A stretch of DNA of 64,000 nt, from the NCBI GenBank assembly GCA_020848905.1, contig JADLHG010000042.1, positions 310,001 through 374,000 on the forward strand, given 5' to 3'. Position numbers and translations under genes: made by a program. The notes beneath the pieces were generated by a model. The model made no database searches. It saw only the letters and a program-made list of their open reading frames with translations, and was not told the origin of the DNA. Positions 33,010-41,627 of the stretch are shown piece after piece. Origin of the DNA: Deltaproteobacteria bacterium (GTDB taxonomy: Bacteria > Myxococcota_A > Polyangia > GCA-2747355 > JADLHG01). How positions within the stretch are numbered: the stretch's first letter is position 1; each line of letters starts with the position of its first letter.

Positions 33010-35403
33010 ATGCTGACCCTGCTGCGCCTCCGCCGATGCTGGGTCTGGGCCGCGCTCCTCGCCGCGACCGCGGTCGCCCTCTGCCAGACTCCCCTCTTCA
33101 ACCTCCTCGGCTACGAGTTCTCCCTCGTGATGGCGCTCCTGGTCAGCTTCGCCGCCGCGCACCTCGGCTCCGCGACCGTGTCGGTCTCGCGCACCTCCGA
33201 CGCGGGGCTCCTCCTCGCCACCCACGAGCGCGGCTTCGTGCTCGCCCTGCTCGCGGGGCGCGCCGTGCTCCTCGGGTGGGCGCTCCTCGTGCTCCCCTTC
33301 GCCGCCATCGCGCTGAACGCCCTCCGCGTGCAGAACTGCGCCTTTCTCAAGGGAGTGGCCTTCTTCGCGCTGCTCCCGCTGGCCAGCGCCGCGGTCGCGG
33401 CCTGCGTCGGGGTGCTGGCCGGGATCGTGCTCCCGCGCCCTCGGCTCGCCACGGCGCTCGCGCTGGGCACGCTCCTCTGTTCGTTCGCCTGGGGCCTCTA
33501 TCGCTTCTACGTCGACCCCGCCGTCTTCGCCTACGACCCCTTCGTCGGGTACTTCCCGGGGGCGCTCTACGACGAAGACCTCGCCGTCCGCGCCCCGCTC
33601 CTCTGGCACCGGCTCTACGACGTGTCGTGGGTGCTCGCCGCGCTCGCCCTCGCCTGCCAGGCCTTCGACCCCGCGACCCTCTCCCTTCGACGTGAGGCCT
33701 TGCGGCTTCACCGGCCCGCCGCGCTCGTGGGCGCCCCGGCGCTGGCCCTGGCCGTGATCCTGTTTCTCCTTCGCGCCCCTCTCGGCTTCGCCGTCGATGC
33801 GAGCCACGTGCAGTCCACGCTGGGCGGCAGCCGACGGACTCCCCACTTCGAGCTCTACTTCCCGGCACACCTGCCGAAGCTCGCTGTGGACCGTCTCGCC
33901 GAGGACCACGAGCTGCGCTACGCCCAGCTCACCACGGTCCTCGGGCCTCCTCGCACCGCCCGCCCGATCCGCTCCTACCTCTTCGAGAGCGCGGAGCAGA
34001 AGCGGCGCCTGATGGGGGCGGCGCAGACCTTCATCGCCAAGCCCTGGCTGCGCGAGGTCTATCTGCAGCTCGAGGACTTCCCGCACCGCGTGCTCAAGCA
34101 CGAGCTCGTGCACGTCCTCGCCGCGGACCACGGCGACCGCCTCTTCGGGGTCAGCGTGGCCTGGCGACGCGCGCCCGGGCTGCCCCTCCCCTACCCGAGC
34201 TTCAACATGGGCCTCATCGAGGGGCTGGCCGTGGCGCTCGACTGGCCGCCGGCCGACGATGCGACCGGGCACCAGCGGGCCGCGGCGCTCGTCGCGTCGG
34301 GGCTCGCGCCCCCGCTGGAGCAGCTCTTCGGGCTCGGCTTCTGGACCCACGCAGGCCCCCGGAGCTACACCCTCGCGGGCTCCTTCTGCCGCTACCTCCT
34401 GACCCAGCACGGCGTCGCCCCCTTCCTCGCCCTCTATCGCTCGGGGGGCGACTTCGAGCGGAGCTACGGGCGCCCCGTCGGCGCGCTCGGGGCCGATTGG
34501 CGGCAGTGGCTCTCCCGCCTCCCGCGTTCCCCCGACGAGCTCCAGCTGGCGAAGGAGACCTTCCGCCGGCCGAGCATCCTCCGCCGGGTCTGCGCCCACG
34601 AGGTGGCGAACCTTCGCGCTCAGGCGCAGCGCGAACACGACCGCCAGGAGGTCTCGCGGGCCCTGGCCCTCTACTCCCGCATCTGCGCATTTGATCCGAG
34701 CGATCCAGAACCCTTGCTCGCCCAGATGGAGCTCCTCGCCGGAGCCGGCCGCCTCCGCGAGGCCCTCGCCCTCCGCGAACGAACGCTCGCCCACCCCTCC
34801 CTCACGCCGCCGCTCCGGCGTCGCACCTGGGAGCTGGTCGGGGATCTCCGCTGGCGCGCCGACGACCTCGCCGAAGCCGGCGCTGCCTACGCCTCGGCCG
34901 CCGCCTTCCCCGGCTTCTCGGCCAGCCGCCGCCTCCTGGCGCTGAAGCGCTGGGCCCTCTTCCGCCCGGCCGAGTTTCGCCGCCTGCTGCGCGACTACCT
35001 CCTCGGGCGCGCGGGAGAGGCCAGAAACCCCGCGGCGGACGTCCACCGAGCCCACCGCCTGGCCGCAGCGCAGCCGGACCTCGGCCTCGGGCCGTACCTC
35101 GTCGGGAAGCAGCTCGCCGGGCACCGCGTTTGCGGCGAGGCCATCGCGCCCCTCGAGCGCGCGCTGGCCCTCCCGCTTCCGTCGCACGAGGTCGCGCTGG
35201 AAGCCCGCCGCGCCCTCGGGATCTGTCAGTACCTGGAGGGTCGCCTGCCCGACGCCGCGCGCACCTTCACGACGCTCCGCGCCTCCCCGGGGACGCCCGA
35301 CGGCCTACGCCTCGAGGCTGCCGACTGGCTCGCGCGCATCACCTGGCGCCTTTCCCCGGCGCAGCCTCTGCGCCCGATCCCTTCGCTCGCCGAGGAGCGC
35401 TGA
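33010..35403 (+). CDS. Membrane-anchored gluzincin (peptidase MA-like) with TPR tail
   Basis: 797 residues in three parts. Residues 1-260 hold about six or seven membrane helices. Residues 275-510 form a metallopeptidase-like domain with the zinc motif 'HELVHVLAADHGD' (HExxH) and a downstream 'MGLIEGLAVALDW', whose Glu is the expected third ligand of gluzincins. Residues about 540-780 are TPR-like. This resembles 'peptidase MA' family proteins, in which the peptidase domain faces the periplasm. All catalytic residues are present. Substrate unknown. The 3' end overlaps the opposite GH5 gene by 65 bp, which is unusual. Confidence 0.78.
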   Translation: MLTLLRLRRCWVWAALLAATAVALCQTPLFNLLGYEFSLVMALLVSFAAAHLGSATVSVSRTSDAGLLLATHERGFVLALLAGRAVLLGWALLVLPFAAIALNALRVQNCAFLKGVAFFALLPLASAAVAACVGVLAGIVLPRPRLATALALGTLLCSFAWGLYRFYVDPAVFAYDPFVGYFPGALYDEDLAVRAPLLWHRLYDVSWVLAALALACQAFDPATLSLRREALRLHRPAALVGAPALALAVILFLLRAPLGFAVDASHVQSTLGGSRRTPHFELYFPAHLPKLAVDRLAEDHELRYAQLTTVLGPPRTARPIRSYLFESAEQKRRLMGAAQTFIAKPWLREVYLQLEDFPHRVLKHELVHVLAADHGDRLFGVSVAWRRAPGLPLPYPSFNMGLIEGLAVALDWPPADDATGHQRAAALVASGLAPPLEQLFGLGFWTHAGPRSYTLAGSFCRYLLTQHGVAPFLALYRSGGDFERSYGRPVGALGADWRQWLSRLPRSPDELQLAKETFRRPSILRRVCAHEVANLRAQAQREHDRQEVSRALALYSRICAFDPSDPEPLLAQMELLAGAGRLREALALRERTLAHPSLTPPLRRRTWELVGDLRWRADDLAEAGAAYASAAAFPGFSASRRLLALKRWALFRPAEFRRLLRDYLLGRAGEARNPAADVHRAHRLAAAQPDLGLGPYLVGKQLAGHRVCGEAIAPLERALALPLPSHEVALEARRALGICQYLEGRLPDAARTFTTLRASPGTPDGLRLEAADWLARITWRLSPAQPLRPIPSLAEER

Positions 35404-37168
35404 CCGTCTCCCCCCGCCCGGCCTCGAGGGTGATCGGGCCCGGCGCCTCGACGGGCTCGCGGTTCAGCGGCGACTCGGCGCCGTAGATCGCTACCCCGTT
35501 GGCCTCGGGACCCGCGGGGACCTCGAAGCGCAAGCGGTGCACTCCCCCGCGCAATCGCCGCAAGAGCGCCGCGTCGGAGACGGACACCTCGTACCACCGC
35601 CCCTCTCCGTCGTCCGGGGCCACACGGAGGTCCCCGACCGGACGACCGTCCAGGTGCACGCGCACCCGCGAGTAGCCGTGCGGCGGCCCCCAGCGCCCCG
35701 GATACTCCGAGGAGAGCCGCGCCCTGATCCGGAACTCGCGCGGCACGAAGCCGGGCCCCACGAACCGGTATTCGATCCAGCCGGTCTGCCGCCCGTAGGC
35801 GTGCACCAGCACACCGCCGTCCCACGACCCCGCCTCCTCGAACCAGGCCACCGCGAAGCGCTCGGCGGGAATGGCGAGCCCCAGACGCCTTGCACCTCGG
35901 ACTACAGGGCGCCAGCCCGCGGCGGGGGCGCCCGCCCGTCGCAACATGGCGTGCGTGGGCGCGAGCGGCCTGTCGCCCTGGGCCGCTCCGAGCCGCGGGT
36001 TCCGCCCCACGACCTCCCCGGCCTGGACGCGCCGAGCCCACTCCCGCAGGGTGCGCCGCAGGGGCCCGTGCCGACGGTCGTCGATCAGCACCGGGTAGGT
36101 CCGCTTCCAGTTCAGCGTGGGCTGGTAGATCCAGACCAGCGCGCCGTTTCCGCCATTGTAGAATATGCGTTCTAGAAATCGATGGTGCCACGCCGCGCGC
36201 CGGGCGGCCGTCGCCCCGCCGTCGAACCCGAACTCCCCGAAGACGATCGGCTTTCCAATGACGTGGTGGGCGAGCTGCACGCGATCGTCCACGTAGCGCA
36301 CCAGGTTCTTCGCACCGCGACTCCGCAGGTGCTCCTCGGGGTAGCTGTGCTGGTCGCAGAAGGCCACCTCGGGCAGGCGGTTGATCGCGATCCACTCGCG
36401 GCGGTCCTGCTGGAGGTTGTACCCGATGAGGCCCGGCACGACGAGATGGTTGGCATCGATGGCGCGCACGAAGCGGGACATCTCCACGATCCAGGCCCGC
36501 CGCGCCCCCGCCGCCTCCGGGGTGCCGTTCATCTCGTTTTGCAGCTCCCAGGCCAGGATCGTCGGGTCGTCCCGGTACGGCACCCCCGTCACGCTGTTCC
36601 GGCGCCCCACCACGCGCCGCAGGTGTTCTTTGAACCAGGCGCGGCACCGGGCGTCCTCGAAGAACCTGTCGCTGTAGCCGTACGCCTCGACGTCCTGGTG
36701 GCCCGCCCAGCGCAGATACATGGGGATGCCCCCGTAGTCGCTCCAGCGATTGGAGAGGGTCACGACCAGCCGCAGCCCCTTCTTCCCCGCCTCCGCCACC
36801 ACGCGATCGAGCTGCACGAAGGCCTCCTCCCGCCACCCTGTAGGTCCCGTGCGAAAGAGGTAGTCCCGCGCCTTCCAGTCCGGATCCTCGGGGAGCCCCT
36901 CGCCGAGGGCCCAGACCCGGCCCACGGTCAGCCCGTCGGCCGCCGCGGCGGAGATCGTGGCAGCGTAACGCTGCCGCGCCTCCACCTGGTGCATCACGTT
37001 CAGGTTCGCTCCCACGAAATAGAACGGACGCTCTCCAATCATGAAGCGGGTCCCCTCCACCCGCACAAAGGGCGCCGCCTGGGCCCACCCGGCGAAAAGG
37101 AACGCGAACACTAAAACCGCCCCGCCGCCACCCCTCGTTCGGGGCCTAGAAGGTTCTTTTCGGCTCAT
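35339..37168 (-). CDS. Secreted GH5-type glycoside hydrolase (beta-mannanase-like)
   Basis: 609 residues with a signal peptide (hydrophobic 18-31). Residues 35-385 form a TIM-barrel hydrolase: 'ILAWELQNEMNGT' carries the acid/base Glu in the Asn-Glu pair, and 'PIVFGEFGFDGG' the nucleophile Glu. The 'FYFVGANLNVMHQ' start is typical of GH5 mannanases of the GH5_7 kind. The C-terminal 190 residues look like a beta-sandwich carbohydrate-binding module. It may attack plant or fungal mannans, or trim an exopolysaccharide; substrate is inferred. It starts 4 bp after a diacylglycerol-kinase-like gene on the same strand. Confidence 0.85.
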   Translation of the reverse strand: MSRKEPSRPRTRGGGGAVLVFAFLFAGWAQAAPFVRVEGTRFMIGERPFYFVGANLNVMHQVEARQRYAATISAAAADGLTVGRVWALGEGLPEDPDWKARDYLFRTGPTGWREEAFVQLDRVVAEAGKKGLRLVVTLSNRWSDYGGIPMYLRWAGHQDVEAYGYSDRFFEDARCRAWFKEHLRRVVGRRNSVTGVPYRDDPTILAWELQNEMNGTPEAAGARRAWIVEMSRFVRAIDANHLVVPGLIGYNLQQDRREWIAINRLPEVAFCDQHSYPEEHLRSRGAKNLVRYVDDRVQLAHHVIGKPIVFGEFGFDGGATAARRAAWHHRFLERIFYNGGNGALVWIYQPTLNWKRTYPVLIDDRRHGPLRRTLREWARRVQAGEVVGRNPRLGAAQGDRPLAPTHAMLRRAGAPAAGWRPVVRGARRLGLAIPAERFAVAWFEEAGSWDGGVLVHAYGRQTGWIEYRFVGPGFVPREFRIRARLSSEYPGRWGPPHGYSRVRVHLDGRPVGDLRVAPDDGEGRWYEVSVSDAALLRRLRGGVHRLRFEVPAGPEANGVAIYGAESPLNREPVEAPGPITLEAGRGETVSAPRRAKGSGAEAAPGKGAR

Positions 37169-37172
37169 GCCC

Positions 37173-38096
37173 TCACGGTCGTCCGAAACGCAGGCGAGGG
37201 CCCGCGCGAAGCTCGAGCGTCTCGGCCGTGAAGAGCTCGCCGTCGAGGAGATACGGTTGCGGCTCGAGGAACTCGAGCGAGACCCGCTCGGCCACGTGAT
37301 CGTGGTGCCCCACGCCCCGGAGCGGCCGGCCGAGGAAGGTCCTCGGGAACTCCCGCGCGAGCGTCCGCGCGGGGAGCGCGCTGGCCACCAGATGAAACGC
37401 ATTCGGCCTCTCCCGCGCGCGATAGGTAAGTTTGATCCCGAGGCCCACGTCCTCCACGCTGGCCGCCACGAGCAAGGTGAAGTGTGGCTCGAGTAGCCGC
37501 GTCCCGTCCACCTCCACGACGGCCGGCACCGGGTCGAAGAGCTCGCGCGCCGCACGCGTACCGAAGAGGGCCGCGAGCGAGACCCGGAGGCCGAGCCGCG
37601 CTGCCCGCGCCGGCCCCCCCGGTCCTGCACGATCGTAGAGCGCCATGAAGCGCGCCGGCATCGCCGCCCCGAAGATGAACCCGCAACGCGTTCCCACGCG
37701 GAGGGTTCCCGACGAGAAGAGTTCCTCCCTGCCTCCCGCCCGCAGCACGGAGACCAGCCGCCGGAGCAGCTCGCACGGGTCCCCGCGCACGCCGAGATTG
37801 CGCGCCAGCGTGTTCACCGTCCCCGCCGGCAGCACCACCACCCGAGGGAGTCGCTCCGGGGGACCGAGCTCCGCGAGCTCGCTCGCCAGCTGCATCAGCG
37901 TCCCGTCTCCCCCGCAGACGGCGAGCACCTGCCCCCCGTCGGCCACGAAGCGCCGTACGGTCGCGGCCGCGTGCTTTCCGTCGTGGTAGGGGACCACGTC
38001 GCCCGGGGTCCCCAGGATCTCCGAGAGCTCGCGCACGAGACCCGGGGAGCGCCTCACGCCTCCGGCACGCTCGTTGACGAGGACGAGGACGCGCAC
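37173..38096 (-). CDS. Diacylglycerol kinase-family protein
   Basis: 307 residues. An N-terminal 'VLVLVNERAGG', the nucleotide-binding 'VCGGDGTLMQLASEL' (GGDGT) and 'VLPAGTVNTLARNLG' (the GTxN(D/T) motif) place it in the DAGK/YegS lipid-kinase family. These proteins phosphorylate diacylglycerol or related lipids at the inner face of the membrane. Lies between an NTF2-like lipoprotein and the GH5 gene with 4-6 bp gaps, so the three are one transcript. Substrate not predictable. Confidence 0.88.
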   Translation of the reverse strand: MRVLVLVNERAGGVRRSPGLVRELSEILGTPGDVVPYHDGKHAAATVRRFVADGGQVLAVCGGDGTLMQLASELAELGPPERLPRVVVLPAGTVNTLARNLGVRGDPCELLRRLVSVLRAGGREELFSSGTLRVGTRCGFIFGAAMPARFMALYDRAGPGGPARAARLGLRVSLAALFGTRAARELFDPVPAVVEVDGTRLLEPHFTLLVAASVEDVGLGIKLTYRARERPNAFHLVASALPARTLAREFPRTFLGRPLRGVGHHDHVAERVSLEFLEPQPYLLDGELFTAETLELRAGPRLRFGRP

Positions 38097-38102
38097 CCGG
38101 GG

Positions 38103-38582
38103 CTAGAGCCCCCCCGTGAAGCGCCAGCTCACCCCTTCCTTCGTCAGCCGGAAGCGATTGTGATCGGTCATGCGCTGCCAGCGCGCGCTCTGTTCCGGCT
38201 GCTCGTAAACGAAGGTGGCGTCGATCCACGCGTCCACCTGTGCCTCGCTCCCCTTGATGGCCACCGCCTGGTACTCGATGCGGTAGCGCACCCGAGTCGT
38301 GCGCTTGAAGCGCGACGCGAGCAGCTTCCGCAGCCCATCGAAGTCCAGGTCGTCCCCATTCTCGGGCGTCCCGCCCGCGTCGGCGTAGGTCGGGTGGACC
38401 AGGGCCAGGACCGCCGCCGCGTCGAGCCGCTCCATGGCCTGGCGATAGCGCTCGACCACGGTCAGCACCTCGCGATTCGTCGGCGTGTCGGGCACCTCGG
38501 TGTTGGGGATCAGTTTCTGCTTGTCGCAGCCGCCGAGGGCCACGAGAGCCACGAACCAGCCGAGCACCACCGCTCTCTTCAT
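38103..38582 (-). CDS. Small NTF2/SnoaL-like lipoprotein
   Basis: 159 residues. The lipobox 'LVALGGC' (Cys18) marks a lipoprotein. The remainder looks like a cone-shaped NTF2/SnoaL-type fold: 'VVERYRQAMERLDAAAVLALVHPTYAD', shown here in part, then curved beta strands ending 'NRFRLTKEGVSWRF'. Such folds bind ligands or form dimer scaffolds and usually lack activity in lipoproteins. The ATG at 38582 is preferred because of its GAGGAAG ribosome site; an in-frame ATG lies 8 codons upstream. Confidence 0.8.
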   Translation of the reverse strand: MKRAVVLGWFVALVALGGCDKQKLIPNTEVPDTPTNREVLTVVERYRQAMERLDAAAVLALVHPTYADAGGTPENGDDLDFDGLRKLLASRFKRTTRVRYRIEYQAVAIKGSEAQVDAWIDATFVYEQPEQSARWQRMTDHNRFRLTKEGVSWRFTGGL

Positions 38583-38693
38583 CGCTCTTCCTCTCACGTT
38601 CTTCATCTCTGCCGGCCGTCGCTCCGACGCCCCCAAGGGTCCTTCGCCTCCTCCACGGCCGCGCCGGGATTCTGGGGCGAGCGGCCCGCAGGC

Positions 38694-41066
38694 TCAAGAG
38701 GGACCTGGGCCGCGCCCTTCCCGCGCGCGCTTCCCGGTGCGCGACCCGCGCCGCGCTCGCGCAAGCCCGATCGCTGCCAGAACCGCGACCCCGGCTCGAA
38801 GGCCCGGGTCCGCACCACCTGCCGGGCCCGCGCAGCCGCCGCACCCGGCGGCCGAGGGAGGGAGCACCTCCACCTTGCGCACGACGCTCCCGCGACTGCC
38901 CGCCTCGTCGGCGACCACGAGCCCCACCTGCCACGAGCCGGGCCCCGCGAAGCGGTGGACCCACCGCGGGCCGCGCCCCACCACGCGTCCCCCGAGCGTC
39001 CACTGGTGGTCCACGATGCGATCCCCGTCGGGATCGCCGCCGCCCGCGTGAAAGACCACGCTCTGCCCGACCCGTACCATCGATGCGGTGGCGCTACGAT
39101 CCGCCGGGACCCCTTCCACCGCGAAGCGCATCCACGGATCCGGAGGACGATTCCCCGCGGCGGGCTCGGCGCGGACCCGCATCCGGCGGTACGCCTCGAG
39201 GCGGGGAGGAAACTCCGCGGCGCGCACCTCGAGCCCCACCGCGTACGTCGTGGTCGTCGGCTCCCAGGCGATCTCGTCCACGGTCACCGGAGCTCCTCGC
39301 GCTTCCCCGTTCTTTGCATCTCCGGCCGCGCGCACGACGCGGAAGCGATACCCCTCGGCGCGCCGCGGCAGAGTGAAGCGCAGGCTCAGGCGCGCCGGTC
39401 GCGGCAGGCCGTAGACCACCTCGCGCTCCTCGGTGGCGGTCGTCGTCGTGGTCCACAGATTCCCGACGGGCACCGAGCTCAGACCGAGCTCGGGTGCGTA
39501 GTCCACGCCCCGAAGGGTGTCTCCGTCGACCTCGAGCACGCGGTAACCCCAGTACCCTCCGGGCTGGACGCTGCTCGCGGCGGTCGTCGTGCGAATGAAT
39601 TCCACCGGCCGCGCCACCGCGTGAGGCCCCAGGCGGCTCCCCGCGGGGTAGCTCCGCCGGCTGTCCCGATGCACGTGCCCCGATAGGTAGTATCCGCCGT
39701 ACCGCGCGAGGATCCCGAGCAGCGCCACGCCGCTATTCTGTTCCGCGCTCTCCTTGCGGGGTGCCGCGCGGGGATCGCTGTTCCAGCTCTCAGCGTCGTA
39801 GTTCCATTCGTCGAACCCCTCGAGCGAGAGCGGGTCCGTCGGGAACGGAAGGTTCGCATGGTAGGCCGTCCCTTCGGCGTTCCCGCGGGGGTCGTGGTGC
39901 CCGAAGACCACGAGCCGACGCCCTTCTCGCTCCGCCTGCTCGGCCTGCTCGCGCACGAACCGGAGCTGCGCCTCGCTGAGGTAGCCACCGTAGTTGTCCA
40001 CGGCGGGCGCGCCGAGATGCAGGTCGAAGGCGTCTACGTACAGGGCGAAGGCGTGGCGCCGCTCGGGGCTGCCGTCGTAGGTGTTGAGCCCGACGAACCT
40101 CAGTCGCCCGTGCGCGAAGGCGTAGGCCGGGGGACCCAGCTGGCGGGCCCAGTCCACGAGGCCGTCCCGCTCCAGCTCGGCGAAGAGGTGGGGCTTCACG
40201 TCGCCGTAAAGGCAGGTGACGAAGTTCCAGGCCTTCTGCCAGCTCAGCTCCCCCTCGAGCCGACTCCGACAGGAGACCGCCCCGCCGAGGAGCCGCACCG
40301 CGCCGCCCTTCAATCGCACGGCGTAGATCGCGTAGCCGTCGTGATTGCCCGGGACGGCGAAGACCGGAAGTCGCGCCTCGCGGAGCAGCGCGACCATCTC
40401 GTCGTACTCGCGGCCGTAGTCCAGCCCGAAGAGGAGGTCCCCGGTGTAGAGCACGAACTCCGGGTCGAGGAGCGCGACCTCCCGAAACCCCTGCCGCGCA
40501 ATGGCTTCGTTCTCCCGCGCGGCGTCGGGCCGCGGGTAGGCCTCGGCGTTGATCTGGCGCCCGCTCACGCGGTAGCTCGGGTCCCAGAGCTGATGGTCGC
40601 TCATCACGACGATGCGGTAGCGCTCGCGCGGAGCCGCGCCTGTCACGCGCACCGCGTTGGGCTGCCGGTCCCGAAACCCTGGTCCCATGACCTCCAGGTC
40701 ATACACATCGCGTGCCAGCTCCCAGGGCACGCGCAGGGTGACCTGGACCAGCCCCCGCCGGAGCCCGATCGCTCGAACCTCCGCCGCGCATCCCACGCCC
40801 CGCGCGGAGACGATGCGAGCCCGGAGCTCGGCCGGCCGGGGCACCGGGACCCCTGCGCCGGCGCGGAGGAGCACCTTCACCTCGCCCCCCGCCAGGGCGA
40901 GAACGGGGCAGCTCACCGTCGGAGAGACGATCTGATGGATGCGCCGGGTGGTCTGGCGCGTCTGGCGGGAGCTCGGCTCCGAGTACCCCGGATCCCAGGG
41001 CTCCGCCGCGCGGGCGACGGGGCCCGAGAGGACCCCCAGCGCGAGGAGCAGCAGGCGCGAAGCCAT
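38694..41066 (-). CDS. Secreted metallophosphoesterase with MYXO-CTERM-like tail
   Basis: 790 residues with a signal peptide. Residues 170-530 form a calcineurin-like phosphoesterase: 'VVMSDHQLWD' (Asp, His), 'YTGDLLFG' (Gly-Asp), 'VPGNHDGYA' (Gly-Asn-His-Asp), 'FGHHDPRG' and 'LSGHVHRDS'. Most metal ligands are visible. A PKD-like domain ('VVFHAGGGDPDGDRIVDHQW') follows near residue 700. The C-terminus 'AAGCGGCAG', then a hydrophobic stretch and 'RARRGSR', is the MYXO-CTERM sorting pattern (Gly-Cys, helix, basic cluster) of surface proteins in this group. Substrate unknown. Confidence 0.85.
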   Translation of the reverse strand: MASRLLLLALGVLSGPVARAAEPWDPGYSEPSSRQTRQTTRRIHQIVSPTVSCPVLALAGGEVKVLLRAGAGVPVPRPAELRARIVSARGVGCAAEVRAIGLRRGLVQVTLRVPWELARDVYDLEVMGPGFRDRQPNAVRVTGAAPRERYRIVVMSDHQLWDPSYRVSGRQINAEAYPRPDAARENEAIARQGFREVALLDPEFVLYTGDLLFGLDYGREYDEMVALLREARLPVFAVPGNHDGYAIYAVRLKGGAVRLLGGAVSCRSRLEGELSWQKAWNFVTCLYGDVKPHLFAELERDGLVDWARQLGPPAYAFAHGRLRFVGLNTYDGSPERRHAFALYVDAFDLHLGAPAVDNYGGYLSEAQLRFVREQAEQAEREGRRLVVFGHHDPRGNAEGTAYHANLPFPTDPLSLEGFDEWNYDAESWNSDPRAAPRKESAEQNSGVALLGILARYGGYYLSGHVHRDSRRSYPAGSRLGPHAVARPVEFIRTTTAASSVQPGGYWGYRVLEVDGDTLRGVDYAPELGLSSVPVGNLWTTTTTATEEREVVYGLPRPARLSLRFTLPRRAEGYRFRVVRAAGDAKNGEARGAPVTVDEIAWEPTTTTYAVGLEVRAAEFPPRLEAYRRMRVRAEPAAGNRPPDPWMRFAVEGVPADRSATASMVRVGQSVVFHAGGGDPDGDRIVDHQWTLGGRVVGRGPRWVHRFAGPGSWQVGLVVADEAGSRGSVVRKVEVLPPSAAGCGGCAGPAGGADPGLRAGVAVLAAIGLARARRGSRTGKRAREGRGPGPS

Positions 41067-41130
41067 CGCGCGCACTCTAACCTGAATGGCATGGGGGTCG
41101 AGCTGAAAGGCCCAGCGGGTGCCGCCAAAG

Positions 41131-41158
41131 TTGACGCGACAGTCTGACAGCGTATGAT
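41131..41158 (+). promoter_or_regulatory. Sigma70-type promoter of the second PilZ gene
   Basis: TTGACG (41131-41136), 16 nt spacer, TATGAT (41153-41158). This is the best promoter match in the window. Transcription would start around 41164-41166, inside the palindrome at 41161-41174. Confidence 0.6.
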
Positions 41159-41160
41159 AG

Positions 41161-41174
41161 CCGATAATTATCGG
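41161..41174. promoter_or_regulatory. 14-bp perfect palindrome over the start site and ribosome site
   Basis: The palindrome ccgataattatcgg directly follows the -10 box and its right arm merges into the CGGAGG ribosome site of the PilZ gene. It could be an operator for a dimeric repressor. A small hairpin in the mRNA is less likely because there is no loop. It is AT-rich compared with the surrounding sequence, so it stands out. Confidence 0.45.
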
Positions 41175-41183
41175 AGGCTTGCG

Positions 41184-41531
41184 ATGACCGACGCGGAAAG
41201 GCCCACGAGCAGTCCGTCGGACAAGCGCCGTTTCCCGCGGTTCGACGTCACCGCGTACGTGGACTACACGGGCAGCGAGGTGCTGCTCTACCACCGCATC
41301 GAGAACATCAGCCTCGGGGGCATCTGCATCCAGACCGCGAGCATCGAGGACGTCGGCACCGTCGTGGACCTGGTGATCAACTTCCCGGACCTCGGCACCA
41401 CCGTCGCCGTGCGGGGCGAGGTGGTCTGGGCCAATCGCGAGCCTCCCTCGGACATGGGGATCCGGTACGTGGACATGGACGACGAGCGTCGAGAAGTGCT
41501 ACGTCGGTACATCACGGCGGTTCGCCGGTAG
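41184..41531 (+). CDS. PilZ-domain protein
   Basis: 115 residues. 'RRFPRFDVTAYVDY' gives the RxxxR region and 'IENISLGGICIQT' the (D/N)xSxxG motif, followed by 'DMGIRYVDMD' and a C-terminal helix: a full single PilZ domain and a probable cyclic-di-GMP receptor. The ATG at 41184 is chosen because of the CGGAGG ribosome site 6 bp upstream; the frame is open 10 codons earlier, but that would place the start inside the promoter -10 box. Followed by a FliA-type sigma factor and sctI in the same direction. Confidence 0.9.
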   Translation: MTDAERPTSSPSDKRRFPRFDVTAYVDYTGSEVLLYHRIENISLGGICIQTASIEDVGTVVDLVINFPDLGTTVAVRGEVVWANREPPSDMGIRYVDMDDERREVLRRYITAVRR

Positions 41532-41627
41532 CGCGCGCGACGCCCTGCCAAATCGGCACGGCGGACCACCGCGCACGTGACGAACTGTCCAGGGGGCATT
41601 CCCGCACGACCACCGCGGCGAGGGGCG

